DNA of 64,000 nucleotides from Leptotrichia hongkongensis (GTDB lineage Bacteria; Fusobacteriota; Fusobacteriia; Fusobacteriales; Leptotrichiaceae): NCBI RefSeq assembly GCF_041538065.1, contig NZ_JBGORW010000007.1:62001-126000 (forward strand), written 5' to 3'. Each line of letters begins with the position of its first letter. Position 1 is the first letter of the stretch. Made by a program: the position numbers and the translations under genes. Below the pieces are notes generated by a model, which was not told where the DNA came from, made no database searches, and saw only the letters and a list, made by a program, of their open reading frames with translations. Shown in pieces: positions 43,486 to 52,318 of this stretch.

Positions 43486-44448
43486 CTATTTTTCAAAATA
43501 AATTTCATTTATATTTTCATTAATTTTCAAAGTACATTTTGCTCCCATCGGTATTGTTACCAAGTCAGGCTTTTCATGTCCACTTTCAAGTCCATAAATT
43601 ATAGGCTTTTCATAATTTTTGAAAAAATCTTTTAAAAAGTCCATTAACTCATAATTTTCCCCATAAGTATTCTCACAGCCCGCAAAATTACCTAACAAAA
43701 CTGCATTACAATCTTCAAATTTTCCAGCATATTTCAAATGTGTCATCATTCTGTCAATTCTGCTGATTTCTTCTTCTATTTCTTCAATAAAAAATATTTT
43801 TCCTTTTGTATCAATTTCATAATCTGTTCCTAAAGTTGTAACAATTATTGAAAGATTTCCGCCAGTTAATTCGCCGTTTATTTTTTTATTTTCAAAATCT
43901 TTCTTATACAGAAGTGAAGTTTCTTTTTCTGTTCCAGCTTTTTCATCTATTGGATTTCTAAATAACCATTTTTCATCTTTTTTCTTATCCAAGGCATTAA
44001 AAAAAGATTTTTTTGTAAACTTATTAAAATCATTAAACATATTCGACTTTACCATAGGACCGTGAAAAACTCCCAAATTACACTTTTGATTAAAAGCAAT
44101 GCTCAAATTTGTAACATCGCTATAACCCACAAAAACTTTAGGATTTTTCTTTATCAATTCATAGTCCAGCTTATCCAAAAGTTGCGAAGCACTAAATCCG
44201 CCCTTCACACAAAAAATACCTTTAATTTCGTCATCAGAAAAAGCCCTGTGCAAATCTGTTACCCTAATTTCAGGCGTTCCCGCCATATATCCTCCAATAT
44301 TTTCAAAAAGGCTTTCCCCTAAGACTGGCTCAAAACCTAAGTTTTTCATAGTTTCCTTACATTTTTCAATATCTTCTGCCAAAATAGGCGAAGAAGTGCA
44401 AACTAAAAACACTTTATCTCCTTGTTTCAATGGCTCTGGAAAATACAT
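43486..44448 (-). CDS. LD-carboxypeptidase / MccF-like serine peptidase (S66)
   Basis: 320 residues. Catalytic Ser in VFVGYSDVTNLSIAF near residue 110; the later Glu and His are in FFIEEIEEEISRIDRMM and GLESGHEKPDLVTIPMG. The family includes LdcA, which trims tetrapeptides during peptidoglycan recycling, and MccF, which gives microcin C immunity; sequence alone does not separate them. The adjacent dipeptidase and amidase support recycling of cell-wall peptides. Ribosome binding site AAAGGAG. Confidence 0.88.
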   Translation of the reverse strand: MYFPEPLKQGDKVFLVCTSSPILAEDIEKCKETMKNLGFEPVLGESLFENIGGYMAGTPEIRVTDLHRAFSDDEIKGIFCVKGGFSASQLLDKLDYELIKKNPKVFVGYSDVTNLSIAFNQKCNLGVFHGPMVKSNMFNDFNKFTKKSFFNALDKKKDEKWLFRNPIDEKAGTEKETSLLYKKDFENKKINGELTGGNLSIIVTTLGTDYEIDTKGKIFFIEEIEEEISRIDRMMTHLKYAGKFEDCNAVLLGNFAGCENTYGENYELMDFLKDFFKNYEKPIIYGLESGHEKPDLVTIPMGAKCTLKINENINEIYFEK

Positions 44449-44494
44449 CCTTAAACTCCTTTTTTATTATTTTCTTTAGTTATAAAGTTTTATT

Positions 44495-44986
44495 TTAAAT
44501 ATTCATTTTGTTGATTTCAATTTTAAAAACAACTTTTGTAACGATTTTTCTTATATTCCCAGAATCATCATTTTCAGAAACATTAAGTTCAGGCTTGTGA
44601 ACATCATTTGGGAAAAAGACAAGAACATCTCCAGTTTTCATAACTATATCAAATGCTTTATCACCTTCTAAAATTGTAAGGTCCTTCTCTTCATCAAAGC
44701 TCTTGACTTCCATATCTCGAATATCATTAATTGCGACTTTTTCAGTTCCATTAATCATAATCTGTACATCCAAATATTTTTTGTGACTTTCCCAAAATTT
44801 CTCATTTTCACTTTTCGTAAAATATTTTCCAAGATTCATTTTGATATTGTTATAACCAACATCATAACTTCCATTTACAAGTGATAAAATTTTATTTTCA
44901 TTTTTTTTGGCAAATTCAATACAAAATCGAATATCCTTTGCTAAACTTTTGTTTTGAATTTCATTGTTCACATTTGTAATAATCAT
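44495..44986 (-). CDS. YhcH/YjgK/YiaL family protein
   Basis: 163 residues, a cupin-like beta-barrel. FWESHKKYLDVQIMINGTEK, VLVFFPNDVHKPEL and late VVFKIEI are the family motifs, with candidate metal ligands His, Glu and His. YhcH in E. coli is linked to sialic acid metabolism, probably an anomerase. No nan genes are seen here. GTG at 44995 is too close to GGAG; ATG at 44986 is chosen. It has its own consensus promoter, which overlaps the dus terminator. Confidence 0.88.
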   Translation of the reverse strand: MIITNVNNEIQNKSLAKDIRFCIEFAKKNENKILSLVNGSYDVGYNNIKMNLGKYFTKSENEKFWESHKKYLDVQIMINGTEKVAINDIRDMEVKSFDEEKDLTILEGDKAFDIVMKTGDVLVFFPNDVHKPELNVSENDDSGNIRKIVTKVVFKIEINKMNI

Positions 44987-45002
44987 TTCTTGCACTCTCC
45001 TT

Positions 45003-45035
45003 CAAAAAAATCACAGTTAACTTTCAACTGTGATT
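45003..45035 (-). terminator. Terminator of dus, located between the yhcH promoter and start
   Basis: On the minus strand, ATCACAGTT (45026-45034) pairs with AACTGTGAT (45010-45018), seven-base loop, followed by seven T. It overlaps the predicted start point of the yhcH transcript, so it may also be a 5' hairpin of that mRNA. Confidence 0.7.
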
Positions 45036-45061
45036 ATACCCTTTTTTATTAAGAATTTCAA
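45033..45061 (-). promoter_or_regulatory. Promoter of the yhcH-like gene
   Basis: On the minus strand, TTGAAA (45056-45061), a 17-base spacer and TATAAT (45033-45038). The -10 touches the left arm of the terminator hairpin. Confidence 0.65.
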
Positions 45062-45074
45062 TAAAAAAACTTAT

Positions 45075-46052
45075 TTACAACATTTTAATCATCTTTATTT
45101 TTTCAAAAATTCTTTTTTCCAAAATAATTTTGTCAATATCTGTTTTCAGATTTTCATCATAAAAGTTCTCAATTACTGCGAATTCACTATCTCTATCCAA
45201 ATTTTTATCCCAAAATTTGTGAAAATATGGACGTAAAAATTTGTTTATTTCAAGTACAGCCTTCATCTCGCCTTTATGTTTCGCAATATTTTGCAGGTGT
45301 TCCAACACAATCGATTTTGTTTCGTCAAAAGTTTGAATTGTGTTTATTTTGCCAATATTGAGAAATTCCCTTGTTTGTTGAATTAACCAAGGATTACCTA
45401 TTATTCCACGTGAAAGTATTATACCGTCAAGATTGCAGGAGGATGTTTTTCGTTTTATCTCGGTAGGCTCAAATAAATCACCATTTCCAAAAAAATTTAT
45501 ATTTCTTGGCATTTTGCTTAGTTTTTCAACAATTTCCCAGTTGGCAGTTCCAGAATACATTTGCTTTTGAGTTCGTCCATGCACACAGATAAAATCAAGG
45601 TTATGCTTATTTGCCAAATTCAAAAAAATTTCAGGATTGTCAAAATCTTTATAACCAACACGTATTTTTATCGAAATTTCAGCATCAATATTTTGTGTTT
45701 CCAAAAGAACCTGATCAACTAAGTCATAGTTTTCAAGAAGCGCTGAACCTGCTCCGTTTTTTATAATTTTAGGCTGTGGGCACCCCATATTTATATTAAT
45801 TTTTCTAAATCCCAAATTTTTCAACTTTAAAATCCCTGCAATCAATTCATCCTTATCTCCGCCAAAAATTTGTGTTCCAGTTCGCTGTTTATCATCACAT
45901 TTTAAAAGTTCATTTATTGTAGTATCATCCTCACGATTCAGTAAATTAGCATTTACCATTTCTGTAAACAAAAAATCTGGCTTAAATTTTTGAAGTATTT
46001 TTCTAAAGGAATAATCAGTAGTCCCAGCCATTGGGGCAGTATATATTTTCAT
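45075..46052 (-). CDS. dus: tRNA-dihydrouridine synthase
   Basis: 325-residue FMN enzyme that reduces uridines in the tRNA D-loop with NADPH. TAPMAGTTDYSFRK at the N-terminus binds FMN, NINMGCPQPKIIKNGAGSAL contains the catalytic Cys, IKIRVGY and ICVHGRTQKQMYSG follow, and the phosphate-binding GNGDLFEP and ILSRGIIGNPW end the barrel. The C-terminal helical domain is complete. The exact uridine position cannot be read from the sequence. Ribosome binding site AGGAGAAAA. First gene of its own short transcript. Confidence 0.95.
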   Translation of the reverse strand: MKIYTAPMAGTTDYSFRKILQKFKPDFLFTEMVNANLLNREDDTTINELLKCDDKQRTGTQIFGGDKDELIAGILKLKNLGFRKININMGCPQPKIIKNGAGSALLENYDLVDQVLLETQNIDAEISIKIRVGYKDFDNPEIFLNLANKHNLDFICVHGRTQKQMYSGTANWEIVEKLSKMPRNINFFGNGDLFEPTEIKRKTSSCNLDGIILSRGIIGNPWLIQQTREFLNIGKINTIQTFDETKSIVLEHLQNIAKHKGEMKAVLEINKFLRPYFHKFWDKNLDRDSEFAVIENFYDENLKTDIDKIILEKRIFEKIKMIKML

Positions 46053-46164
46053 TTTTTCTCCTATTTTTTTATTTTACATTATATACTTAAAATGAAAAAA
46101 AATCAAATTTAGAAAGATTATTTTCCAAAAGAAAATTAATTTTTATTGTACTAGTTTAAATTTA

Positions 46165-46192
46165 TTGACATTTCTTAAATTTATAGTATAAT
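46165..46192 (+). promoter_or_regulatory. Promoter of the Asp/Tyr-rich secreted protein gene
   Basis: TTGACA (46165-46170), 16-base spacer, TATAAT (46187-46192); the gene starts 49 bp downstream after GGAGG. Confidence 0.65.
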
Positions 46193-46240
46193 GGATATCA
46201 AAGGAAAATATAATTTTTTTAAAATGGAGGAATTCATAAA

Positions 46241-46543
46241 ATGAAAAAAATTTTTTTGATATTAGGAACACTAATTGTAATTTCAACAAACTCAATTGCT
46301 GGTTGGGCAAAATATAGAGATAAAGTTATAAATGGAGTAAAAGATTCTTTTCAAAATTATTCTGAAGATGAAGACTATACTCAAAATTATATTGGTGATT
46401 CTTATAATGATTATTATGAAGACGATAACGAATATGATGGTGCTGATGAAGATTATTACGACAATGATGACTATGAAAGCGATTATGAAGATAATTATGA
46501 TGAGAATAGTGATGAATATGATGATGGCTACTATTATGATTAG
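46241..46543 (+). CDS. Small secreted Asp/Tyr/Glu-rich acidic protein
   Basis: 100 residues. A signal peptide (KKIFLILGTLIVISTNSIAG) precedes a tail made almost entirely of Asp, Glu, Tyr, Asn and Ser (for example DSYNDYYEDDNEYDGADEDY). It has no predicted fold and a strong negative charge. It could bind metal or calcium, coat the envelope, or stick to minerals or partner proteins; all of this is inference. Consensus promoter and AATGGAGG support a real, expressed gene. The overlapping reading frame 46368-46553 is an artefact of the repetitive codons. Confidence 0.8.
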   Translation: MKKIFLILGTLIVISTNSIAGWAKYRDKVINGVKDSFQNYSEDEDYTQNYIGDSYNDYYEDDNEYDGADEDYYDNDDYESDYEDNYDENSDEYDDGYYYD

Positions 46544-46665
46544 TTTTATTTAAATAGAGATTGATTGAACTTTATTTTGTAGATTTTTTTTATTTTAAAA
46601 TTTATCAATTTTTTTACAAAAATATCTATCTTATTCAAATAAAAGAATTTCAAAGTCAAAATAAA

Positions 46666-46693
46666 TTGAAATAATATAAAGACATTGTATAAT
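46666..46693 (+). promoter_or_regulatory. Promoter of the OmpA-type lipoprotein gene
   Basis: TTGAAA (46666-46671), 16-base spacer, TATAAT (46688-46693), 44 bp before the ATG at 46737. Confidence 0.65.
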
Positions 46694-46736
46694 TTTATTG
46701 AAAACTAAAAAAGATCAATTTAAAGGAGGAGTCAAT

Positions 46737-47384
46737 ATGAAAAAAGTATTAGCAATTATTCTATTATCATTATTAACAGTAGTTTCTTGTACAACTGCTA
46801 CTGATGGAACTAGAAAAGTTAGTAAAACTGGAGTTGGAGCAGGAATTGGAGCGGCAGCAGGAGCTGTAATTGGACAAGTTATCGGAAAAGATACAAAAGG
46901 TACATTAATTGGTACAGCTGGAGGGGCCGCAGTTGGAGCAGCTATTGGAAATATATTTGATAGACAGGAAAAAGAATTAAGAAATAAATTAAAAGGAACA
47001 GGAGTGGATGTAAAAAGAACTGGAGAAGGTGAAATCAAATTGACAGCACCTGAAAACATTACTTTTGATTTAAATAGCTACGTAATTAAGCCACAATTTA
47101 AAAATACGTTGGATTCAGTAGCAACTGTATTAAAAACTTATCCTGATTCAACAATTGTAGTTTCAGGACATACAGATACAACAGGAAATGATACAATTAA
47201 CAATCCGCTTTCTGTAAATCGTGCAAATTCAGTAGAATCTTACCTTGAGTCACAAGGTATTTCAAGCTCAAGAATAACTTCACGTGGTTATGGAAGCAAA
47301 CAGCCAATTGCAAGTAATTCGACAGAAACTGGAAGAGCTCAAAATAGAAGAGTAGAAATTGCTATAATCGCAAATCAACAATAA
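46737..47384 (+). CDS. OmpA-family lipoprotein with glycine-zipper segment
   Basis: 215 residues. Lipobox VVSC (Cys near residue 18), then a Gly/Ala-rich glycine-zipper membrane segment (GAGIGAAAGAVIGQVIG, AAVGAAIG), then an OmpA C-terminal domain of about 110 residues (VVSGHTDTTGND, SVNRANSVESYLESQGI, RGYGSKQPIASN, RAQNRRVEIAI) that binds peptidoglycan. It resembles YiaD/Pal-type proteins tethering the outer membrane to the wall, good evidence for a diderm host. TTG at 46698 is in frame but precedes AAAGGAGG; ATG 46737 is the start. Confidence 0.93.
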   Translation: MKKVLAIILLSLLTVVSCTTATDGTRKVSKTGVGAGIGAAAGAVIGQVIGKDTKGTLIGTAGGAAVGAAIGNIFDRQEKELRNKLKGTGVDVKRTGEGEIKLTAPENITFDLNSYVIKPQFKNTLDSVATVLKTYPDSTIVVSGHTDTTGNDTINNPLSVNRANSVESYLESQGISSSRITSRGYGSKQPIASNSTETGRAQNRRVEIAIIANQQ

Positions 47385-47399
47385 TCTTTAAAAATTTTT

Positions 47400-47441
47400 A
47401 GGGGTTTTTTCAAATTAAATTTTGAATTAACTCCTTTTTTT
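47400..47441 (+). terminator. Terminator after the OmpA-type gene
   Basis: AGGGGTT (47400-47406) pairs with AACTCCT, with an inner TTCAAA/TTTGAA stem, followed by seven T. Confidence 0.65.
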
Positions 47442-47572
47442 ACGAAGTTTTGAAATGATAGATAGTCTTTTTGAGATTGAAAAAATATATAAAAAGAAAT
47501 AACTTGACTATAGATGAGCCTAACTTTTTACTCTCATTTTAAACTAAAATTACTATAAATTTAGGAGGTTTT

Positions 47573-48391
47573 ATGAAAAAAAATATATTATTAAAATTTA
47601 TGCTGTTAATCGGAATTTTACTAAGTTTCACATTAAATGCTGGAAATAAAGAAAATTTTAACAATTTTGAAAAATTTTCATTTAGAATGTCAAATAATCC
47701 TGATTATATAAGCTATAGAATAATATTAGGAAATGGGGATAAATATCCTGTTCAGTTAAATGTGGGAAACTATTTGGCTTTTATGCCTTCAAGATATGCT
47801 GCAGTCAATGTTTATGAATTTTTATCTGATACTTTGAAAAAAGATTTTAAAATTATAAAGGTAAATAAAAAAGGAAAAATAACAGATCAATCTAAAATTA
47901 TAAAATATTCTTCAAATGATTTTTTTCTAAACTATAAAGACAATGTAGATTTCGAGAAAGCTGAACTAAAGTCACTAGGAATGGTGTTTGCAGGAGTAAA
48001 AAATGTAGGAACAGGAGAATACAAAATAACTGCTTATGGAAATAAGGGAATTTCTGGAGGAATTGACAGTAAAGGGCTAAATTGGTTAAACTTGGCATTT
48101 ATTCCTACAAATTCAGCATTTTATATAAAAATGACAGGCGATAAAAATTTGGTGTGGAGTCCAAATCGTGACTATAACAGTATTCAATATACATTTTCAG
48201 TTGAGAATGGAAAAGTAGTGGCTGTGGATAAAAAAGGGAAACATTATTTAACTATTTATCAAAAGGATAACTCTTTATTTGTAGATATGGCGAAATATAA
48301 TCTTGAATTTCGTGTAAATCAGAATGAAAATCAATTAGAATACTGGATAAATCATAAATTAAAATATGTGGAAAAATATCGGATTATGTAA
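47573..48391 (+). CDS. Secreted protein of unknown function, beta-rich
   Basis: 272 residues. Signal peptide ending near LSFTLNA (residue 22), then a largely beta domain with alternating hydrophobic and charged residues (NPDYISYRIILGNGDKYPVQ, NSIQYTFSVENGKVVAVDKK, FVDMAKYNLEFRVNQNENQL). No Cys lipobox, no TM helix after the signal. I do not recognise a family. It is monocistronic with ribosome binding site TTAGGAGG, followed by a family A element. Confidence 0.72.
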   Translation: MKKNILLKFMLLIGILLSFTLNAGNKENFNNFEKFSFRMSNNPDYISYRIILGNGDKYPVQLNVGNYLAFMPSRYAAVNVYEFLSDTLKKDFKIIKVNKKGKITDQSKIIKYSSNDFFLNYKDNVDFEKAELKSLGMVFAGVKNVGTGEYKITAYGNKGISGGIDSKGLNWLNLAFIPTNSAFYIKMTGDKNLVWSPNRDYNSIQYTFSVENGKVVAVDKKGKHYLTIYQKDNSLFVDMAKYNLEFRVNQNENQLEYWINHKLKYVEKYRIM

Positions 48392-48452
48392 AAATAAATT
48401 CTTACTATTTCTCATCTAAATAGAAAATATTTAATAAATTTTGAATTGTATA

Positions 48453-48705
48453 CTATTTTCTAATGCGATTTAGTATTGGATTATTCCGTTTAATATTAGT
48501 TTTTACTATTTTTATTATGTTTTTTCTTTATTTTCGCAGGATTGCTCATTGCCGCAAATCCTTATCTTGCAGTAAAGGTTTATACTGAGAATCTCTGTCG
48601 GTTTATTAACAGAAAAAAATTATATTTTACTTATTTTAAATATTAGGTTTTTATCTTTTATTGGAAAAGTTTGTAATAAATTCATTATTTAAATGGGGGT
48701 TAGTC
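48453..48705 (-). repeat. Intergenic element family A, copy 2
   Basis: Reads on the minus strand. The end at 48705 starts ACTAACCCCCATTTAAATAA, as in copy 3. The core CCGACAGAG and the conserved GATTTGCGGCAATGAGCAAT (about 48539-48558) are present. The far end ACTAAATCGCATTAGAAAAT (about 48455-48474) matches copy 1. The central long hairpin and the TAGCCATAGG segment are lost and replaced by a short stretch, so this copy is degenerate. It occupies most of the 349-bp gap after the unknown secreted gene. Confidence 0.72.
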
Positions 48706-48727
48706 TTAAAATATTTATAAATATAAC

Positions 48728-48750
48728 AAAAGAGGGGATTTTACTCCCCT
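48728..48750 (-). terminator. proC terminator overlapping the stop codon
   Basis: On the minus strand, AGGGGA (48745-48750) pairs with TCCCCT (48733-48738), the loop containing the TAA stop, followed by CTTTTG. Confidence 0.65.
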
Positions 48751-49544
48751 GCCATTTCTTTAGACTTTTCCGTACAAGCCTTAACGGCTTCCATTACAGT
48801 TCCTCTAAATTTACCATCTTCCAGTACTTTCAAGGCGGCAATTGTAGTTCCTCCTGGAGAAGTTACCTCATCTTTCAAAATTCCTGGATGTTTTTTTGTT
48901 TCAAGCATCATTTTAGCTGAACCTAAAACCGTTTGGGCAATAATTTCATAAGCCTTGTTCCTTGGCATTCCTTCCAATACCCCGCCATCCGCAAGAGCCT
49001 CCATAAATACGTAAACATACGCTGGTAAAGAGCCACTAATTCCTGTATATACATGCATAAGTTTTTCCTCAATTTCAATACTTTTTCCAAAACTATTCAA
49101 CAATTTAAAAATCATACTTTTTTCATTTTCCTGAATGTTATGATTAAAAGAAACTGCCGTCATTCCTTCCATCACTTGAGCAGGTGTATTTGGCATAGTT
49201 CTAATAATTTTTTTGTCAGTTCCAATAATATTTTCAATAAAATTGATGCTAATTCCAGCTGCAATTGATAAAACAATAGTTTTTTCTGACAAGTCATCTT
49301 TTATTTTATCCAGTACTTTTGGAATAATATTTGGTTTTACAGAAAGGATGAGAATATCGCTTTCTTTTGCAAGTTCGTTTTCATTTTCTGCTTTTTTTAC
49401 ACCGTACTCTTTTGATAATTCTTCAATTTTTTCCTTGTTTAAATCAAAAATAGCTATATTTTTATTTTCAAGAAAGTTTGAAGATGTAACGCCTTTCAAT
49501 ATAGAGCTTCCCATATTTCCTGCTCCAATAATTCCTAATTTCAT
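48741..49544 (-). CDS. proC: Pyrroline-5-carboxylate reductase
   Basis: 267 residues. Last step of proline synthesis, reducing pyrroline-5-carboxylate with NAD(P)H. N-terminal Rossmann loop IGAGNMGSSILKGV, LILSVKPNIIPKVL, IRTMPNTPAQVMEGMTA, and the C-terminal proline-site signature VTSPGGTTIAALKVLEDGKF with EAVKACTEKSKEM. Complete and normal length. Ribosome binding site AAGGAGCA. Sits alone; proA/proB are not in the window. Confidence 0.96.
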   Translation of the reverse strand: MKLGIIGAGNMGSSILKGVTSSNFLENKNIAIFDLNKEKIEELSKEYGVKKAENENELAKESDILILSVKPNIIPKVLDKIKDDLSEKTIVLSIAAGISINFIENIIGTDKKIIRTMPNTPAQVMEGMTAVSFNHNIQENEKSMIFKLLNSFGKSIEIEEKLMHVYTGISGSLPAYVYVFMEALADGGVLEGMPRNKAYEIIAQTVLGSAKMMLETKKHPGILKDEVTSPGGTTIAALKVLEDGKFRGTVMEAVKACTEKSKEMAGE

Positions 49545-49614
49545 TCAATTTTGCTCCTTATTCTGATATTAAAAAATTATTCTAGAAATTTTAAAATTCT
49601 AATTTAAATACATA

Positions 49615-50202
49615 CTATTTGCTATTTCTAAAAATTTTTGCACTTCTTTTATAGATAGTTTCGTTATTTCCTAATTTTAAATTTGTAAGGCATGCTGCTA
49701 CAAAGAAATAGTCAGAAAGTCTATTGATATATTGAAGTCCAACTTTATTTATTCCTTCATTTGCTTCAATTACAGCAATCATTTTTCGTTCCAAGCTACG
49801 AGTGCTTGTCCGCATAAGATGAAACATGCTTGACATTCTACTTCCTCCAGGGATTACAAAACATTCTAATTTAGGCAATTGTGGAATATATTCATCCATT
49901 CTTTCCTCAAGCCATTTTACATCATCAATTGTTTGCTTATATTCTCGTAATCCATCAGGAGTGGCAAGGTCACTTCCACAGTCAAAAAGCTGCTGCTGTA
50001 TATTTTCACATTCTTCACGTATCTTTCCGAGTACATAATTCAGTTTTTCATCTTCACGAATTTCAGCAATAATTACTCCAAGTAATGAACAAACTTCATC
50101 CATCGTTCCATACGCTTCTACTCTAACATGAGTCTTGCTGACTCTTTGTCCTCCATAAAGTCTTGTAAAACCTTCATCACCATATTTTGTGTATATTTTC
50201 AT
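49615..50202 (-). CDS. PduO-type corrinoid adenosyltransferase
   Basis: 195 residues. KIYTKYGDEGFTRLYGG with the ATP-binding Thr/Gly loop, EAYGTMDEVCSLLGV, FVIPGGSRMSSMFHLMRTST with the conserved Arg, and LQYINRLSDYFFVAACLTN are the family motifs. It transfers the adenosyl group of ATP to cob(I)alamin to form coenzyme B12. Its user enzyme is not in this window. TTG at 50211 is in frame but too close to AAAGGAAG; ATG at 50202 is used. Confidence 0.92.
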   Translation of the reverse strand: MKIYTKYGDEGFTRLYGGQRVSKTHVRVEAYGTMDEVCSLLGVIIAEIREDEKLNYVLGKIREECENIQQQLFDCGSDLATPDGLREYKQTIDDVKWLEERMDEYIPQLPKLECFVIPGGSRMSSMFHLMRTSTRSLERKMIAVIEANEGINKVGLQYINRLSDYFFVAACLTNLKLGNNETIYKRSAKIFRNSK

Positions 50203-50257
50203 AAATATCAACTTCCTTTAATATATTTTTATTATTTTGCAATAATTTTTTTATTTT

Positions 50258-50809
50258 TTAAATTTCATATAAATTATCTATAAATTCATCAAAATTATCC
50301 GCTATTTTTATAACAAATGTAAATGCGTAATAAAAATAAATTCCTCCATTCACTTTGTGTAAAAGAAAAATTTTATCTTCTTTATTTTCAATTAAATCAA
50401 GCGGAATCAAATCATCTCTTAATGTTTCCTCGTTATCTAATCCAATATGAGGAGAGTGTTCCCAATTTTTCACACATCCCTCTAAAACTCTATCTTCAAA
50501 GAATAATTGCCATACACTTAATAATTTTTTATCGCAAAAAAAGGCTTCTATTTCTTCATTAAACATTTCTTTTTCTTCTTCATCTTCCAAATCGTAAGCA
50601 CCTTTATACATTTCACATAAAATTTCTTTAATTTTTTCATAAGTTTCATTTTTTAATTTATAACCATATTTTCCAGAACAATAAATAGCATCATTTTCTT
50701 CTATCAATTTTCTATATTTATTTAACCCTAATTTATCAAGTAATTCTGTTGATAAATATTTCCTTTCATCAAAATTTTTTCTTTTATCCAGTTCAAAATA
50801 CTCCATCAT
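50258..50809 (-). CDS. Unknown protein, possibly SMI1/immunity-like
   Basis: 183 residues, acidic, no signal peptide. Ends in a short helix (NFDEFIDNLYEI) that resembles the end of SMI1/KNR4-type and bacterial immunity proteins, preceded by a beta-rich part (GIYFYYAFTFVIKIADN). The family is not certain. It lies alone between the adenosyltransferase and the rRNA methyltransferase genes, preceded by AGGAGGAAATA. No cognate toxin gene is adjacent. Confidence 0.6.
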   Translation of the reverse strand: MMEYFELDKRKNFDERKYLSTELLDKLGLNKYRKLIEENDAIYCSGKYGYKLKNETYEKIKEILCEMYKGAYDLEDEEEKEMFNEEIEAFFCDKKLLSVWQLFFEDRVLEGCVKNWEHSPHIGLDNEETLRDDLIPLDLIENKEDKIFLLHKVNGGIYFYYAFTFVIKIADNFDEFIDNLYEI

Positions 50810-50908
50810 TTCTTATATTTCCTCCTATTTATTATTGCTTTTTTTATTTCATTTGCTAACAATTTCCACGCTTTTTCTATAAAATATTAGACCAATATTT
50901 ACTTTTCC

Positions 50909-52318
50909 TTATTTCTCCAATAATCCCACTACCTCAATATGCCCAGTCTGCGGGAACATATCCACAGGAGTAACTTTTTTTAATACATACCTATTTTCAG
51001 TCAAAATCTTCACATCTCGTGCAAAAGTGGCAGGATTGCAGGAAATATAGACAATTTTTTCGATTTTATTCTGTACAACACTCTTTAATGCTGACTCTTC
51101 GATTCCTCGTCTTGGCGGGTCAAAAACTATTGCTCCGACATCTTCTCTCTTCAAAATTTTTGGCAGTTCTTTTTCAACTTTTCCATTTACAAATTCTACA
51201 TTTTGAATGGAGTTTTCATAAGAAGTCAGTTTTGCAGCAAGTGTTGAACTTTCCACACTTTCAATCCCGATAACCTTCTTTATATTTTTTGAAAGCATCA
51301 TCGCAATTGTTCCAGTTCCTGAAAATGCATCAATTACTGTTTTTTCATAGATTTTATTAGTATTTTTATTTTCTTCATTCAAAAAGTTTATTGCAACATC
51401 ATAAAGTTTTAGTGCCTGTTTTTTATTAATTTGGAAAAATGAATTTGGATAAATCTTGAATTTTAATCCTTCCATTTCTTCTTCCAAATACTGGCTTCCA
51501 AATAAATGGACATTTTTACCTAAAATTACGTTATTCTGTTCAGTTTTTACAGAAATATAGATTGATTTTATGCAGTCATTTTCATCATACATTTCTTCCA
51601 GCAACTTTGAAAGCTGATTATACTGCGAATTTTTATTTACGACAACAACTATCATAACTTCATCTTTTTCATTATTTCTAACCATTATCTGCTTCAAAAA
51701 TCCAGTATTATTCACTTCATTAAAAACTTTAAATTCCTTTTTTGTACCCGAAAAACTATTTATTTTCTGCAAAAATTTATCAATAATTATTTTGGCAATT
51801 TCTGACTTTAGAAGACTTTCTTTAGCTGAAAATACATTGTGGGACTTTCTTGAATAAAACCCCGTCTGAATAATCCCATTCTTTTTGAAAAATGGTTCAG
51901 CTGTCTTATTTCTATAATTAATTTTTTCATCACTTCCAATAATTTTGCCAATTTTTACCTTTTTCAAATCAATTTCAGCAATCTTTGTCAACACTTCCTC
52001 AAGCATCTTATCCTTATACTCAAGCTGTTTCTCATATTTAAGCATTCCAAAATCACAGCCATCAAAATCCTCAAAACTAATTTTGGACAAATCCTCAATC
52101 CTGTCCTTTGATGGTTCAATTATCCTAGTTATAAGTCCTCTTGCATACGACTTTTTTACCGAGATAATTTCCACTTCCAATTTATCTCCTGGCACACTCA
52201 TCGGTACAAATACTGTAAACCCATCAACTCTTCCAAGTCCTTCTCCACCAAACACTATTTTTTCTATTTCAATTTCCAGTTTTTGCCCAACTTCATAATT
52301 ATTTTTTATTTTATTCAT
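50909..52318 (-). CDS. RNA (uracil-5)-methyltransferase, RlmD/TrmA family
   Basis: 469 residues. N-terminal TRAM domain (GGEGLGRVDGFTVFVPMSVP), central domain and a SAM-binding Rossmann fold. VIDAFSGTGTIAMMLSK binds SAM, VFDPPRRGIEESAL is the substrate motif, and YISCNPATFARDVKIL holds the catalytic Cys. The usual CxxxxxCGGC iron-sulfur motif appears as FEDFDGCDFGM with a single Cys, so the cluster is probably missing. The target is a uridine of 23S rRNA or tRNA. GTG at 52321 is in frame; ATG at 52318 is equally plausible and chosen. Confidence 0.92.
   Translation of the reverse strand: MNKIKNNYEVGQKLEIEIEKIVFGGEGLGRVDGFTVFVPMSVPGDKLEVEIISVKKSYARGLITRIIEPSKDRIEDLSKISFEDFDGCDFGMLKYEKQLEYKDKMLEEVLTKIAEIDLKKVKIGKIIGSDEKINYRNKTAEPFFKKNGIIQTGFYSRKSHNVFSAKESLLKSEIAKIIIDKFLQKINSFSGTKKEFKVFNEVNNTGFLKQIMVRNNEKDEVMIVVVVNKNSQYNQLSKLLEEMYDENDCIKSIYISVKTEQNNVILGKNVHLFGSQYLEEEMEGLKFKIYPNSFFQINKKQALKLYDVAINFLNEENKNTNKIYEKTVIDAFSGTGTIAMMLSKNIKKVIGIESVESSTLAAKLTSYENSIQNVEFVNGKVEKELPKILKREDVGAIVFDPPRRGIEESALKSVVQNKIEKIVYISCNPATFARDVKILTENRYVLKKVTPVDMFPQTGHIEVVGLLEK

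Noticed and set aside
46368..46553. 61-codon open frame within the Asp/Tyr-rich gene
   Set aside because: A shadow of low-complexity GAT/TAT codons read in the next frame.
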